DNA of 64,000 bases from Congeria kusceri (GCA_027627225.1 CM051027.1:90580151-90644150), one strand, 5' to 3'; shown: positions 39,301 through 52,619, numbered from the stretch's first letter. Program-made: numbers and translations. Notes: generated by a model not told the origin, from the sequence alone.

Positions 39301-41050
39301 TTAGTATTTAAACACCACCATCCATTTATTCAACACGCATTCTTCGTGAAATACATTTTCTTAAAAAAAATCAAGAATAGCAATCGCAAAATGTTTACTC
39401 AAAGAAAATATTAACAAAGAATTGCAATTTTAAAATGTTTACTAAATTATACAGCTAGTTTCGGGACGCTTTTTACAAAATGTCAATGCAGGGGAAGCGT
39501 CTACTTCGCTAATAACATGGTTATCTCCCGTTTACAATCAGCACATTTTTAAGGGGCCCCAAAGGGGTCATCATAAGCCCATTTTCCGGCATCCACTTAT
39601 GTTTGCAGTCGCATTATCACCGTTAATCTGGCATAGAATTTAATAATATTACATCATTATGATGTAGGTAATATAATGCAGAATAGTATAGAGTGATTAA
39701 AATCTTGGGGTTTGTAGCACAAAAATCGCATTTTCAATTGAAAGGAAAAATCACGGATACTACTAGTTTTATTGTTTCAAGTAATGTTGATTAATTACCC
39801 CTTTGGAGCCCCATTATATGGAAAAAACCATATGGCGTCATGACAAGATATTTACATCCTTGTAAACAGAAGGAGCCAAACTTTGTACTGCAACAAGCTT
39901 TTCTTTAAAAGTATTACTTACGCCATTGAAAATAAAGAAAAACTACTAAAAAATCACGGATACTACTCGCCAACTAGTATACGTGTTTATTGATAGATCT
40001 TTGTTCGTAGCCTACTGAGTCAAAATAGATTATACGATGCAAGCTCTCGATTGTCCACAGTACAGTTTAAAATTAATAAATTGCAGTAATTTTTTGTCAA
40101 AATATTCAGAATGAGAATTGGCAACAAGAAAAAACACTGTCGCAACGAGTAAAAATTGACCGATGTTGCGCATTAATTGGTGGCCTTATTCCATGACAAT
40201 CCGGTAAATATTTCGGTTACATACAAGTAAATAGCAAAAGTAGGGGTGTCATTAGTTTAAAGTTATTTTTTATATATAAATTGAACTTTTTATAAACTGT
40301 AATTGTAATAAATCACATGATATACACATTATAATACATATTACATACATTATCTTAAATAATTAAAATGTAAGAAAACGGGTGTGAAATGTTGCTGTTT
40401 TGAAAAAGGCTCCTTTCTGGTTTCGACTTACTGACAATTGGCCTGCAAAGAAAATAAGTAGTTTTCCGCGATACCTGTTTTGGAAATTCCCCTCTCGAAA
40501 GACCGTTGGCCTCCGCCAACAGTCTAACAACATGAAACACTACTATTAGACTTGATAATATTAATAAAATGCATAGATATACCGCAGGGCGCTCGTACGT
40601 GCCACCCAGTTGACCCTAAAGTTTATGTACAGAAGATATCGAAATCATAGTTTTTAATAGGAAAAATATTATGAATAAAGGCCTATGTTGTGCCTCTAAA
40701 ATGATCGTTATATCCAAGCCCACCTTAAGTAACACATAGACACGATTCACCTAGGACACAATTATGGGCATGTTCTTCAAATGACTTAATATCGTTCGTA
40801 ATCGATATTTCTAAAACTCATATTTTAAGTGGGGAAAACTTACTTGGAATGTCTCCGAGAGGTTCCTCTTAATACATCCGTATCGCGTATTCATAACACC
40901 GCTGTACATGCGTAGTCATAGTGAACTCGTATATTTTTGGTATTCAAATATTTCGACATAATTTATAAATTAAAACACATTTTTTTATGTATGACTTCTT
41001 CTAGTTTGTGCAATTGTCCATTTAAGTGATTTAAGTTAAAATGCATATTT
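36378..41050. other. AT-rich intergenic stretch
   Basis: No gene recognised. Features seen: a canonical GCGCATGCGCA (NRF1-like) site at about 39197, an ATTTCCGGCC (ETS-like) site on minus at about 36942, and a weak inverted pair GGGGCCCCAAAGGGGT/ACCCCTTTGGAGCCCC at 39554-39569 and 39797-39812. Two CACGGATACTACT repeats are near 39750 and 39955. Confidence 0.35.
39180..39215. promoter_or_regulatory. Possible NRF1-type promoter element
   Basis: TTTGCGCATGCGCATT is a full match to the palindromic NRF1 consensus, in a short GC-richer patch within AT-rich DNA. It could be a promoter core for a distal first exon of ZC3H11A or for an unseen transcript. Motif only. Confidence 0.25.
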
Positions 41051-41059
41051 GATATAACA

Positions 41060-41205
41060 TATCAGTCGGTGAGTGAGTGAGTCAGCAAGTAAATAAACGA
41101 ATGAATAAATGAATGAGTGATTAAGTAAGTGAGTTATTGATCGCGTGAATGAGTTATCGAGTGAGTGAATGAATGAAGGAGTGAGTGAATGATTGAATAG
41201 GAAAA
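41060..41205. repeat. Degenerate tetranucleotide (GAGT/GAAT) microsatellite
   Basis: Runs of GAGTGAGTGAGT, GAATGAATAAATGAATGAGT and GAGTGAATGAATGAAGGAGT. The long minus-strand frame here is only the repeat read as codons. Confidence 0.8.
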
Positions 41206-41768
41206 CAACAACTCTTATGTTGGCCCTGAACAAATACATTGCATCAATGTCGCAACTCTTTGTATTGTATTAATATTGTCAATATAATTAATATTGTAGA
41301 GCACATGGAAATTACCAGTCAAACTTGATACATTTGGACTTTGCATAGTGTATTTCAAAGGGCCCCAGTTTAGCGAGAACACTCAATACCAGGGTGTAAT
41401 GAATCTATGATAAATTGACATACAATTGCTAATGAAGAAATAAGGTATACGGTACATGGTAATAAACTTGTTTTCTGGGAAAATATACATTAGGATGAGG
41501 TTTTCTGCTATTCTTGCAAAACAATGGATAGCGAATTAAACCTGTTCACTTAGTCTTTCAGTGCATGGTGTTTAAATTATAAGTGTAACAATTGCAATCA
41601 TTTTAAAAATAAAAATAACAAACACAATACACGAGAGGCTCATGATTTTAAATGCTGACATTTAGCGTTTCTGTATGTATGTAGTCAAAAAGATGAAGAG
41701 CAGCATTTATATTATGCGAATTGTACGGAAATATAATGAAAAATAAGGTATAAGGTTAAATATATATA

Positions 41769-42034
41769 TGTCCTAAAACAAGTCCCCATGGTCATAAGCG
41801 GACAACAATAAACATACCAATCCTGAAATTTATTTGTCCTAAAACAAGTCCCCATGGTTATAAGCGGACAACAATAAACATACCAATCCTGATATTTATT
41901 TGTCCTAAAACAAGTCCCCATGGTCATAAGCGGACAACAATAAACACACCAATCCTGAAATTTATTTGTCCTAAAACAAGTCCCCATGGTCATGAGCGGA
42001 CAACAATAAACATACTAATCGTGAAATTTATTTT
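41769..42034. repeat. 66-bp tandem repeat, four copies
   Basis: The unit starts TGTCCTAAAACAAGTCCCCA, continues TGGTCATAAGCGGACAACAA and TAAACATACCAATCCTGAAA. Copies differ at a few sites. Because 66 is a multiple of three, one frame stays open across it, but nothing suggests a gene. Confidence 0.85.
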
Positions 42035-42059
42035 AGTCCATCAAATAGAGAATATTCTA

Positions 42060-42590
42060 CTCTTAATTAAGGGATGACGTCAATACCATCACCGATATAT
42101 GATAGTATATTTCCGGTAATACGCAGTATGACGGTCATAATGTCTGAATCCGCTAAGTGCTGTGTCATAACTCACTGTCCGAACTCATCGACAGGTAATG
42201 AATCACCCCAACGAGCCAAGACAATTACAGGCTTTATCTCGAGGGAGCCATGCAGCACAAAAGTTGCAGATGGAATTAATCGAATACAACGAAATCCAAG
42301 CGTACATAGTTAATTAACATATACGGTTGAGATGGACACTGTTTAATTAGAAAAAAAATCAGTTTGTGCCTTTTAATTATTCTAGGTATTTGTTTTTGTT
42401 TCCAGACGGGATTACAGTAACTAAAAACTCATATTCAATAAAATGTTATTTGCGTCATCACTACCAAGAGGACATGCTCAAAGTGTACGGTGACTCGATC
42501 AGATCTGATGATTTGTTTTCAGGGAGTTATTTGCCTTTGTTTATAAAATTTGTTATTTTCGTTTTCGCGCAAGATTTCATTACATAACGA
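42060..42590 (+). other. Weak candidate pair of exons, unrecognised
   Basis: A frame starting MTVIMSESAKCCVITHCPNS ends at ACAG/GTAATG (42194). TTTTTGTTTCCAG then precedes a second open frame (GITVTKNSYSIKCYLRHH and on) at about 42404. The splice sites look good, but the protein matches no family I know and the phase was not confirmed by any motif. Confidence 0.15.
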
Positions 42591-42887
42591 CTCAAATTCA
42601 ATGAAACTTCATGTGCAGCATCCTATCACAAGGAAGTGCACTTTAATGTAAGTTTTTTTCATTGAGTTATGGTCGTTTGTTTATAAATTGCTTCTACACA
42701 GCTTCTTACGAACTATAATTACAATTCTAAAATATATTATATATGCAGATCTACAACATATCTTTATACTTAGGAAATATGTAAAAGTGTATTTTATGTC
42801 TTTAAGTGTGAAATTTATTATAGGCAAAGAGTTACGCTGTCATGTATCATGTTTAGGTGCTATGAAATATCACAAGTATACCCCATA

Positions 42888-43085
42888 CTTGGCAGTACGT
42901 ATCAAACGTGCTTCAGACAGAACAGACAGATAAGAAAACAATATCCTGTCTTCACATATTCAATCGTTGGTCCCTGTGACTTAATAACATAGATCTATGT
43001 GTTAGATGCTCGCTTATTACCACCAGAACGTGAGCGTGTATAATATAACGGGGATTGTGAATGGTCGTCCCCTTGTATATGTGGC
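42888..43085. repeat. Dispersed repeat J, copy 1
   Basis: Shares with 51005-51205, in the same orientation, the ordered blocks ATAAGAAAACAAT, TTCAATCGT, TGTGAC.TAAT, ACCAGAACGTG, TATAATATA and GGGGATTGTG. No coding frame. Confidence 0.6.
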
Positions 43086-45399
43086 TCTTTCATGCTGTGA
43101 AGCATACATTAAGCCGTATATCATCATAGTTTCCATCTGATCCAGGATGATACCATTACGATTACGTAACTTTGCTGTTCATGTATTTGTTTGCCAATGA
43201 AGCAATCAGTATAACTAACTGTATAAAAGTAATTAAAAGTCCAAAGATAAAGTGAATATAATGGTATATACTTATACATGCTCATATGTGTATTAATCTT
43301 TAAATGTTGCCATTAAATAGAAGATGATATTCAGAAAAAAAGAAAGAAAATGATTTGAAACAAAGGAATAATTAAGGATGCATTCTAACACATTTCCCGT
43401 AAGACTGTCTTACTCACTATTATGACTAACATACTCGCACTCTTTAGAGAAAAATGCTATTTGGGAATAAAAGAAAATACATCTACCTAGTCACATGGCG
43501 TACAAGAGTTCGTTAATTACTAACTTTTCCAATAGCGTAAACAATTACCTAATCACGCATGAAATTAAACCACGTGGTTTTCTGTAGTATCCTCGTAAAG
43601 ACTCCTGTGAACTTTATGAAATAAATAATTTGAAATACAACTCGAACAGTTTTATTTCATGCATACATGTCATTGATGAAAATTTTGTCAAAGGCTTCAG
43701 TCTACAAGTTGAAAATACAAAACTGCTTTGAAATTATTTATGTTTGCAAAACAATTTGCGTCTAGTTTCCATACAATAACATGATTACACGTGTATTTTG
43801 TGTAATTATATTTATGAAAAAGTGTCACTATTGTAACATAGGTTAACTATTGTAGATTTTAAAATGTGCCACATACAACTTTAATATAGTCACAAAAGCT
43901 TAATTTATCAATAACACATTTTACAGTGAGAACACTGCTTTAAACTTTAGCCAAAAACCAGTTTTGCACTAATCCTTTTTCCAATATTGACCAGCAAGTA
44001 TTATCTTGTTTTAAAAGAATATGATTGGCTGAATTATGGATGAGTGAGTGCATGGTGTGTGAAAGGTGAAAATTGTGTGTTCATTTTCCAAAGTCAGATG
44101 TAAAGAGAAGAAGTTGATATTGTTGTATACTTGTATATTTTATAATTAGATTTGGTGCTCTGGTAGGTATTCCCTCCCTGACCTGTCCATGTAATTGTAT
44201 TGTGTTGTATTGCATTTAAATTGACTATAATTAATAATGTATTTACATTGTTTAAATATTACTTTATAATTGTTATATGTTTATTTCTGGTTTCTTTTGT
44301 ATCTATTAAAATAAATAAAAACTCATGCTACACTATTCCTGACGCATGTGCAAAGTGAATAAATATGCTTTATATAATGTTCTATGATTATTCTTATTAT
44401 TGACTACTGTGATTTATAAAAGAACATATATCCGATTCTACAACGACTTTTAGCAAATACTTATAATGTATTTTGCTGTTTATACATCGTTTAACGGCAT
44501 TATCTTTTCAAAATATCGATACGTCTTTCGAAGATGTTTTACTCTGTATGCGATAGAGACAAAAACAATAAATACTAATTTAAATATAGGAATTTTGATT
44601 TATAATTTAAATTAATTTTATTATGTTAATTACACACTAATTACAATTAATGTCATGTCAGTTTGGAAAATGGTATCAAAGGTATTTTTCTTGCATACCA
44701 CTGTTCTTAAATACATTTCCATTGAACATTTTCTGTACTTCACAGTTTCTTATGAATTATACATCAGACAACGCATGTATGATGCTTTTTTATCGCCAAA
44801 ATATAGTGAAAGCCGTTGGTCAATTTCTCTCCTAAAATTAATGTAAAATTGCGCAAATTGATTTGTACATGTATGTAACAATGCAATACATATTATTTGT
44901 AAATAAGTTATTTATGTAGCTATTAGCACGCATATAATGATACAAAATAATATATCATAAATACGTAAATAACGAGTATCGTTATACATTGTATTAAAAT
45001 AGTTATCTCTCGTGTATTCTTTGATGTGATAAATTATGTTCGCATATAATTGCATTGTTAAACACAATGACATGGAACTGGTAGCTTAATTAACGTAATA
45101 ATGGTCATGGTAATGGTTATTGTTTTCACAAACAATATATCACATGCAGAATCATACTAGTACATATGCCAATTTACAGGGACCTATTCATAGATTGGAA
45201 AGTTGATAATTTCCAAATTTTTTGTCACAGATTAACAATAAAAACTACACTTTATATAAAGAAGCGAAATAACACTCTAGCTACAAAAATATACGCGAAT
45301 TAACGTGTCATTTATGAATAAAAATAGATTGAAATGGCGAAAATTATTAAGTTTTTGTAACGCTTTTCGTCAATACTTTTGAAAACACATGTCTCACTT
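43086..45399. other. AT-rich stretch without recognised genes
   Basis: Nothing supported. A possible 3'-end-like segment near 44160-44330 ends in AAATAAATAAAAACTC, but no coding region precedes it. Confidence 0.3.
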
Positions 45400-45733
45400 A
45401 TGCACTTATCAATATTTTCCCCCCGGGGGGGGCGGGGGGGGGGGGGGAAAGCGGCGGGCATTCCCAAGGAATTTGACTACTTGTATTTTTGGCGATCTGA
45501 TTCCCTACCCTAGAGCAAGCATGTTTGTCTAAATCCCCTCAATGGGGGTACTTAATTGGTGTATCAAATGGCCCGGGGGCCAATATTACCGCGATATAAA
45601 TTTCGAACAAAGTCTATCTCCCGGGACCGGAATCATTTGGCGTGTCTAATTCCCGCCTGTCGGGAATTGCTTTAAGTCTAAATTCCAGTATATGCCCGCC
45701 GCTCCCCCCTGGGGGTAACTATTGATAGGTGCA
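45400..45733. mobile_element. MITE with TGCACNTATCAATA ends and a long G run
   Basis: The right end read in inverse (TGCACCTATCAATAGTTACC, CCCAGGGGGGAGCGGCGGGC) matches the left end (TGCACTTATCAATATTTTCC, then C and G runs, then AGCGGCGGGCATTCC). In the left copy the G tract has grown to over 20 G interrupted once by C. The possible TTA flanks are weak. Confidence 0.7.
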
Positions 45734-45763
45734 TTACATAGCGTTAAAATTAAGTATAGTATA

Positions 45764-45836
45764 CCACCCTTTTTAGCCCAGTGGTTAGCCTGTCGGACTT
45801 TGATCAGGAGGTCGTGGTTCAAGTCCAGACAGAAGT
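45764..45836 (+). other. tRNA-like sequence (SINE head or tRNA relic)
   Basis: TAGCCCAGTGGTTAGCCTGT resembles a Pol III A box, and GGTTCAAGTCC at 45816-45826 is a perfect B box about 40 nt later. The acceptor and D stems do not pair well, so it is probably not a functional tRNA. It directly abuts family A copy 3. Confidence 0.45.
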
Positions 45837-45842
45837 ATTTTT

Positions 45843-46229
45843 AGCTCGACTATTCGAAGAATAGGTGAGCTATCCTACTATCCCTGGCGTTGGCATCCGC
45901 GTCTGAATTTGTTAAAGTTTTTATTCAAAAGTCTTGCAACTTCAAAACAACATAAGTTATTCACTTGAAACTTGGAATATACCTTTATCATCAACCCCAG
46001 TATCATGGGCAACATTACTCATAACTCTGTTTTGTATTTTGACAGAGTTATGCACACTTTTTACTTAGATTTTGTGGTTAAAGTTTTTGTTCCGAAAATG
46101 TATAAACTATACAAGGCTTCACATAAAAGTTTTGTATTTTAACAAATGTATGCCCCTTCCACTACCCAAAATATGTACCAACTGAAATACGTCGAATAGT
46201 CGAGCGCGCTGTCCTCTGCTGCTCTTGTT
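45843..46229 (+). mobile_element. Family A tandem-repeat element, copy 3 (short)
   Basis: Opposite orientation to the other copies: AGCTCGACTATTCGAAGAAT at the left and AATAGTCGAGCGCGCTGTCC, then CTCTTGTTTC, at the right. Only one to two internal units remain. The terminal hairpin reads CTGTCCTCTGCTG, partly degraded. Confidence 0.8.
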
Positions 46230-48729
46230 TCTCGTTTTTATGCTTTCTTTGACAGATGGGCTTTTATGCTTAAGTTATTGAATAAAAGATTTTAAATACA
46301 TTTTTTTAAAATACGAAAATATGTGAATAAGTTCATTGAATGTCAGTCAATTAATGGAAATTAGTTCAGATCAGTTCAACGTTAATGCAATTATATTAAA
46401 TGGTTTTAGTGCTTATTATTAGTGGTTAATTATTGTTGTTATCTTGTAAAGTTAATCCGACAAGGATAACAATAAACAATTCATGGAATTCATGTGCCTT
46501 GATGTGTGTACGACAATTAATTATGTTTGCTGCTCCTGTCCAAAATCCACGAAGTAATTAAAGGATTTCCCGTTTTAACCATACATGCACTGTAATACAG
46601 TTAAACTAATTACTTAGTTGGTAGGAAATTTTTGCTATAATATAACCATATTAGCTACAGTAAAGACTTGAAAGTTGACATGGTGCGAAAATAAAAGGGG
46701 ATTAAATACATACGCCTTAACCTATGTTTAGCACTGTGATTGATTAAAAGTCGAATATAAAGTCAATAATAAAAACTATTAGTGTAATACTTTGGCGTTA
46801 ATGTTTGATTAACAGCGTATAAAAAGTACGGAACGCAATTAATTGATCAAAACATGTTTTATTTGTCAATACAAATACAAATATATTCTATAATGTATAA
46901 AATTTGCGGTAACGGCGAAATTTTTAGGAATAATAGTAATACGTTGGTTGATATAATTCCAATGAAAGATAGTTATAAACTTGGGAGTCATCAAACAAAG
47001 TTCATTATTATGACCATTTTTATGCGCATATTTTCTTGTAATAATTGCATAACGTACGAGTTATCTGCAAAGCGAATTACCGGTAATTTAATCGTTTTAA
47101 TTACAACGAATAGATCGCACGAGCAAACACACATTCAAAACACAATCCGGAAATCTTCGTTTGTAATGCTTTTTTTTCCCAACAACACATTCTTCACGAG
47201 CGTCTTGAGGATCCTGATAAATTATTTAGCCCTTTTTCAGTCATTCGCGATAAAACGCATTGTAGCCTCAGGAACAATTCCGAAATCATGAAATGATATC
47301 AAAACTTCCATTTAAAGACATTTTTCGTGAAATGGCTACTGCCTTGTACAAAGACAATCGCAGCGGGTTTAGTGGGATTCGCCGAATGTGACTGCCTTTG
47401 ACAAATGATCAAGTTCAAGAAAACATTAAATACAAGTTTAATTACACATGATTTGGAGTATAATATAAGGATAGGAAACTCCAGCTAAATCAGAAGATGA
47501 GAAAGTCTTATTGCAAATATAAACACGTACACTTCATTTATTGCAGGCAAGTGTCCTATTGCACATACAATAAATAAATAGGTAACACTATTTAAAAATG
47601 TAAAACAAGGTCTTGAATACAGAAAATGTAAAAATCCCGAAACTCCAGCTGCATCAGAAATATAGAAACTCATAATTGTTTTACCTGTCATGGTATATTC
47701 AAGGCAAGTGGCCAAGTAGGTACACTACTAATAAAAGAAGCAGAATCAAACAAAGAATAGAATTAAATGGTGATTACAGGCAAAAGGTGTTACATGTATT
47801 TAATTGCATATACATACATAATAATGTCTTCCGTTTTAACGAAACAATATTACAATATTTAAATTCTATTTACACTCCAAGTTCATTGAATTTGCATTGT
47901 TCATAACTCAGACTGACCTCAGTAGATTGCATGATAAAGAACCAAAACAGTAAGATGTGCGCTTGTGTTATTAAATCAAAATGATACACACGATGCTGAT
48001 TAGACAACACACATCTGGTCGTGAAATTCTTAGTTCCAACGAACAAAGAACAAAGAACATATAATCATCATGACGTACATGTGGGCAACGGCACACTCGT
48101 GAAATTGTGTATTTATACAACAGCATGTTTTATTTTATATTAAATTTTCTAATATATGCTTGTAGTTGTGCATATTACACAATTCAACGAAACACTGTTC
48201 TTTATTGGCATATTGTCAATGGAACGATTAAAAAAATTCTACCTAATCCAAAAATGGAGCGTCGACTTTGCAAACAATGGCTATCAACATCGACTTATTT
48301 AGTTGGATTCACATGGCACGTTGATGTCATATCACGTAAGATTAAATAGTCATGCACATGTCCGTTGTTATCTTCAAAACTATTGGAATTTACGTACTAA
48401 ACCAAGCATTTACATTCCGTGACAATGTCTTTCAAAATATCTTCAGAATATATTGCGAATAGAAGTGTTTTAAAGTATGACATGACGTCGAAATTTTAAG
48501 AATTTCACGTCGTCGAAAACTATGTTTGTGTAAAGATATAACCTCTCTAAATAAATTGTTGAAATTAGCGTAATTCAAAACGGATGCGGTGCCTATAAAA
48601 GTCAGAAATTTATTTATTAAATATATGTTGCTGCCTGAAATACAAATTTTATCACAGTTGCGCATTGCCTATATTGTCGGGGACAATTTTTTACGCCAAT
48701 ATCATTAAGTTTATTTTTTATTATTTTAA
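46230..48729. other. AT-rich stretch without recognised genes
   Basis: The 145-codon plus frame at 46854-47291 has AT-driven composition and no domain I know. A faint direct duplication of about 180 bp is visible (AACTCCAGCT..ATCAGAA at 47479 and 47642). Confidence 0.3.
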
Positions 48730-49080
48730 GAAATTGAAAACAGTTTCCAAGTCTTTTTATATTTTAATTAATCTTACTGTGCTATATAATTAAAATGTTT
48801 TTCCAGGACATTATCTTTGAAACAAGCCATTTGTAAATGGCATAGGGAATAGCGTTTATGTTTTCTAGTGCATTGGCAAAATCAGTTTAGGACGAAAGAT
48901 GAGTTTGGGGGCGTAACATCGTCTGCAGTGTTTACATGTTTTATCAAATGAGGTTCTGTCAATTTGAAGTTTCAACAGGCAATTTTCAACTTGCGAACTG
49001 TCAAACTTTGTAGCTTTGGATTCATTAAATATTGCATTTAAACCAAATGTTATGCGGAATTGTGTTGAAATCATTGCTGA
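48730..49080 (-). repeat. Dispersed repeat K, copy 1 (inverse of copy 2)
   Basis: Read on minus it shares with 62160-62560 the ordered blocks AAATTGACA, CATTTGATAAA, TGTAAACACT, CACTAGAAAA, TATGCCATT.ACAAATGGCT and AATTATATA.CACAGTA.GATTAATT. The frames in both copies are not clearly coding. Confidence 0.65.
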
Positions 49081-49489
49081 GTATCAACTATGTAATTACT
49101 ATAGGAAAATTAATTAAAATTTGAGTGCCTATTATATATTTTAGTCAAGAAATAACATGATGCTTCAGCAGTCGAGAAAACACTAAGATTCCATCTTGGA
49201 ACGCTCAATGCAACGCAGTTGAAGTATAAAACGGTTTAAATTGTATACAATATGTTATACTAGATTACTGTACGATTTATCCTTGTGGATAATTCTTTTA
49301 TTCTCATATAGAAGTTTTAGTGGTCTGTACACCGAACAGTAAAACATGAGTTCAATGCTTACATGTACAAGACAACTGAACTATTATAATTAAATTTATT
49401 ACACGCACAAGAAATGTGTCGCATTAGAATTAAATTTACTATATCTGCTGAATAACTCAGGTTTTGCAAAGATTCAAATAAGATTTGTG

Positions 49490-49691
49490 AACCGGTTTCA
49501 CACACTAGAAAGGGCATTAGACGCAATAATTAAATGACTTCGTGCCTTTGATAACGCAATAACATCATTCGTCTCAGTGCTTTTCTAAACTGAAGAGAGA
49601 GTCATCGACGCAGTTCTCAAAATCGTAATGTCGCAGAGACATTTGGCAAGTCAATTAACGTAGATTAATGGCTTAATTGCATTATCGTCAT
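49490..49691 (-). repeat. Dispersed repeat L, copy 1 (single-unit form)
   Basis: On minus it reads TTAATTGACTTGCCAAATGT, then TTATTGCGTTATCAAAGGCA, CGAAGTCATTTAATTATTGC. It is colinear with 53950-54400, where the segment TTATTGCGTTA..CATTTAA is repeated ten times. Only one unit is present here. Confidence 0.7.
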
Positions 49692-51004
49692 GTTATGTGA
49701 GGCAACAAAGCACAAATTTGTTTTCCCGAATTTTCATTACTTTAAATGAAATACTAACTCAAGTTAATTACGAATTTAATTTCGTTTGAATTTTCTCATG
49801 TTTTTATTTACTTTCCGCATGTTTTTACAATTTACAAAAAGAACTTCAATAATATTCGTCTTTGGCTTACAACACGATAAGTATTATTCATATATATTCT
49901 ATGTATACTGCAATATATAGACGTTTATGTATGTCATAGACATATCAATATGGTCAAACGGAGTTTTGTCATGATTTATTTCTAGAATTTATTAGAACAC
50001 TTTGCGTGATATATAAGGATAAATAGAACGTTCTGTTGAAATTAAGACCGATGATTGATTAAACTGCGATAACTTTATCAAATATCAGTTTAATGTTTAC
50101 ATATCCTCATACATGCCTTGACCCCGACAAATAATATGCATTTTGCCTGAAAGATTATTTGCCGTGAGAAAATCAACCCAACCCATAGTAATAATAAATA
50201 CTCTGGTAATTCCCAATTCATATACGTCAAGATTCACATTCAAACCCAGCAAGTATAATAGTAAGACTGTGTAAATAAATTTGCGTGCATTGACGAAATA
50301 ATCCACAATTGAATAAACATAGTTTATGTGCTAAACTGTGGGGATATAACAGTCAAGTGTAGCGGACTACTTTTCGTATGACGTCATATGTCACGGTTCA
50401 GTAACTCGCCATTAGGGGACATTACACCGTTTCTCGGGCTTCGGACGTCTGGTGGTGTCTGGGCACCTCAAACACAGCATGTGTTACTAAGGTACCTACC
50501 AGATATTACTTGCAACTGCGCAAACTACGGGTCAACCATTTAGAATTTAAATAGCTTTCCGTGTATGCACGTTCTGTTAAATATCCTGCCAATACGGATC
50601 CGGAACTCGGAATCCTCATGTACAAGATATTTCAAAGGCACTCGAGCATATTCAAAATGGAAGATTATGAAACACAATTTTGATTTAAATACACAAACAA
50701 AAATACAATATTCCGTCTGAAGACAAAGTCATATTGCATTTGACCATGACATATTATTTTATTTATTGTCTATTAAGTCAATGATATTGGGCTCTACGTG
50801 TTAAGATATGTTTGAAAATCAAAACTAGAATCTCACACTGATGCCAGTAAATAAAATAAAAAAAAATAAAAAGGCAGGAAATATGGACGGTTTAAAATCA
50901 GAATTCGCTGAGCAAGTAATCAGCAAATAAATTAGAATGATACACGGCCGTGTTCATCGTTACAAGTGATTATGACCCAGAAATCAGTGACATTCATTCG
51001 CTTC

Positions 51005-51205
51005 ATTCTTGTTGCTAATTATCACACGTGCATGGCATTCAATGGACGGATAAGAAAAACAATCTCCGTTTTCACCTTTTCAATCGTCAGTGTCTGTGAC
51101 ATAATGACACAGATGTGTAAGAGTGTAAGAGTCCCACTAATTACAACCAGAACGTGCGCCTATATAATATACCGGTAATGGGGATTGTGGATGTCCTTCC
51201 CCTCT
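51005..51205. repeat. Dispersed repeat J, copy 2
   Basis: See 42888-43085 for the shared blocks. This copy has TGCGCCTATATAATATACCG, a good TATA-like string, just before GGGGATTGTGGATG. Confidence 0.6.
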
Positions 51206-52619
51206 TAGAATCAGATAAGCAAAACATCACTTTAAAATCAAGCGATCAATATGTTGTATAAAACTAATGTTAGACCCACATATACATTGGAAATAAGTTC
51301 TTATTTTCGTGCATTTAAGATACTTTTTCGAATTACAAAATGTCATTAAACCGTTTAAATGCAAACATTTAACATTTGCACTAAATAACTATTATATCAA
51401 GAAAGCATAACGAAAAGCAGTGTCGCTTCCACTTATTAGGTCAATTGGAATACACTTTGACAATAAATATTTGTTCTATAATGAATGAATGTTGGATTTA
51501 AGGGGCTAAATTTACGACAATGGGTTCTGAAATGTTAATCTTGAGACAGGCAGAGTTTTTTAATTGACAATACTAAAACATGTACATGTGTATAAAACAA
51601 ATACAACTAAACAAAACTAATCTCTTATATATAACAATATAAAAGTAAATAATAATGCAATCTTTTTATTTAACAACATTACAGGTTACTAAAATGTTGT
51701 AATTTCTGAACAAATTATACCTATGTACACACTGTTTGTATTCTTACTAAAGGGCGTTCTTAAATTAATGGTTTACTTGTTTACTGGTTGATTTGGCAAA
51801 TCGGCATGAGCAATGCCTTTGGCCATTTACAAAACACATCATGAAAGATGGCCATTAGCAACATTACAAGTTCAAAATACATAATTCCAATTATACAAAG
51901 CAGGCTTTATAAAAATATTGTACAAAAACATATCTATCTTTAAAGTGGATTTATTAACTTATTTTATAAGTAGGTTAAGAAGCAACACTATCTAGGGTTT
52001 GGGAACGTCGAAACATCGCAAAGTACGTCTTGAACGTTCCATAACAGGAAACGTAGTTGCTTCTTCGGGAGCTCCTATTCAGCAGTACCGGATGTGTCGA
52101 TGTGTCTTAAATTAATACCAAGGTCAACTGACCACAAACCGCCTTCAACGTGTCGTAAGTTGTATGTGAAAACAAAACAGATCAGTGTGAATAATGGTAA
52201 AATATTAACCACCTAAGAAATCGCATACGGTAATTATTGCAATTTGAGCAATATAATTGTATGTTAATAGATCTTCATAAGACAAAAATAGTTACGCCAA
52301 TGGTAATACAAAATGAGAGATTACATGTTTATTTCCCGAACGTTTGCAAAGATAAGGAGTCGCAGTCTATGAGCGTATCTGTGAAACAACTACTCACTTC
52401 CAACAGTATTGTATTGATCAAGAATCTTTACTTGTATTGGTAATTAAAGGCGCTATTATACATGTCTAAGAAAAGGGCCTCTAGGCGGAAACATGAGTAA
52501 AAATTTCGATATAAATATTGACATATATTTAAAAAAAAGATGGATTGTACTTATAAGGGGAAAAATAAGGCATTTGAGATAAAGACAACAAACATTAATG
52601 TCATGATCATTTGTCTCTT

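Noticed and set aside
40355..40540. Minus-strand frame with a donor-like CAG/GTATCG after LLAEANGLSRGEFPKQ
   Set aside because: It starts only at a non-ATG codon. Another frame is equally open because of a GTTGGC/GCCAAC hairpin, and no partner exon was found.
41712..41993. 93-codon Cys-containing minus ORF with four 22-residue repeats
   Set aside because: Produced by a 66-bp tandem repeat whose period preserves frame; no start context or splice signals, and the unit is flanked by plain AT-rich DNA.
45764..45836. Functional tRNA gene
   Set aside because: The A and B boxes look right, but the acceptor and D stems do not pair, so I kept it only as a tRNA-like relic.
46854..47291. 145-codon plus ORF, among the longest in the right half
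   Set aside because: Composition follows the AT-rich background, there is no recognisable domain, and I found no splice or promoter support.
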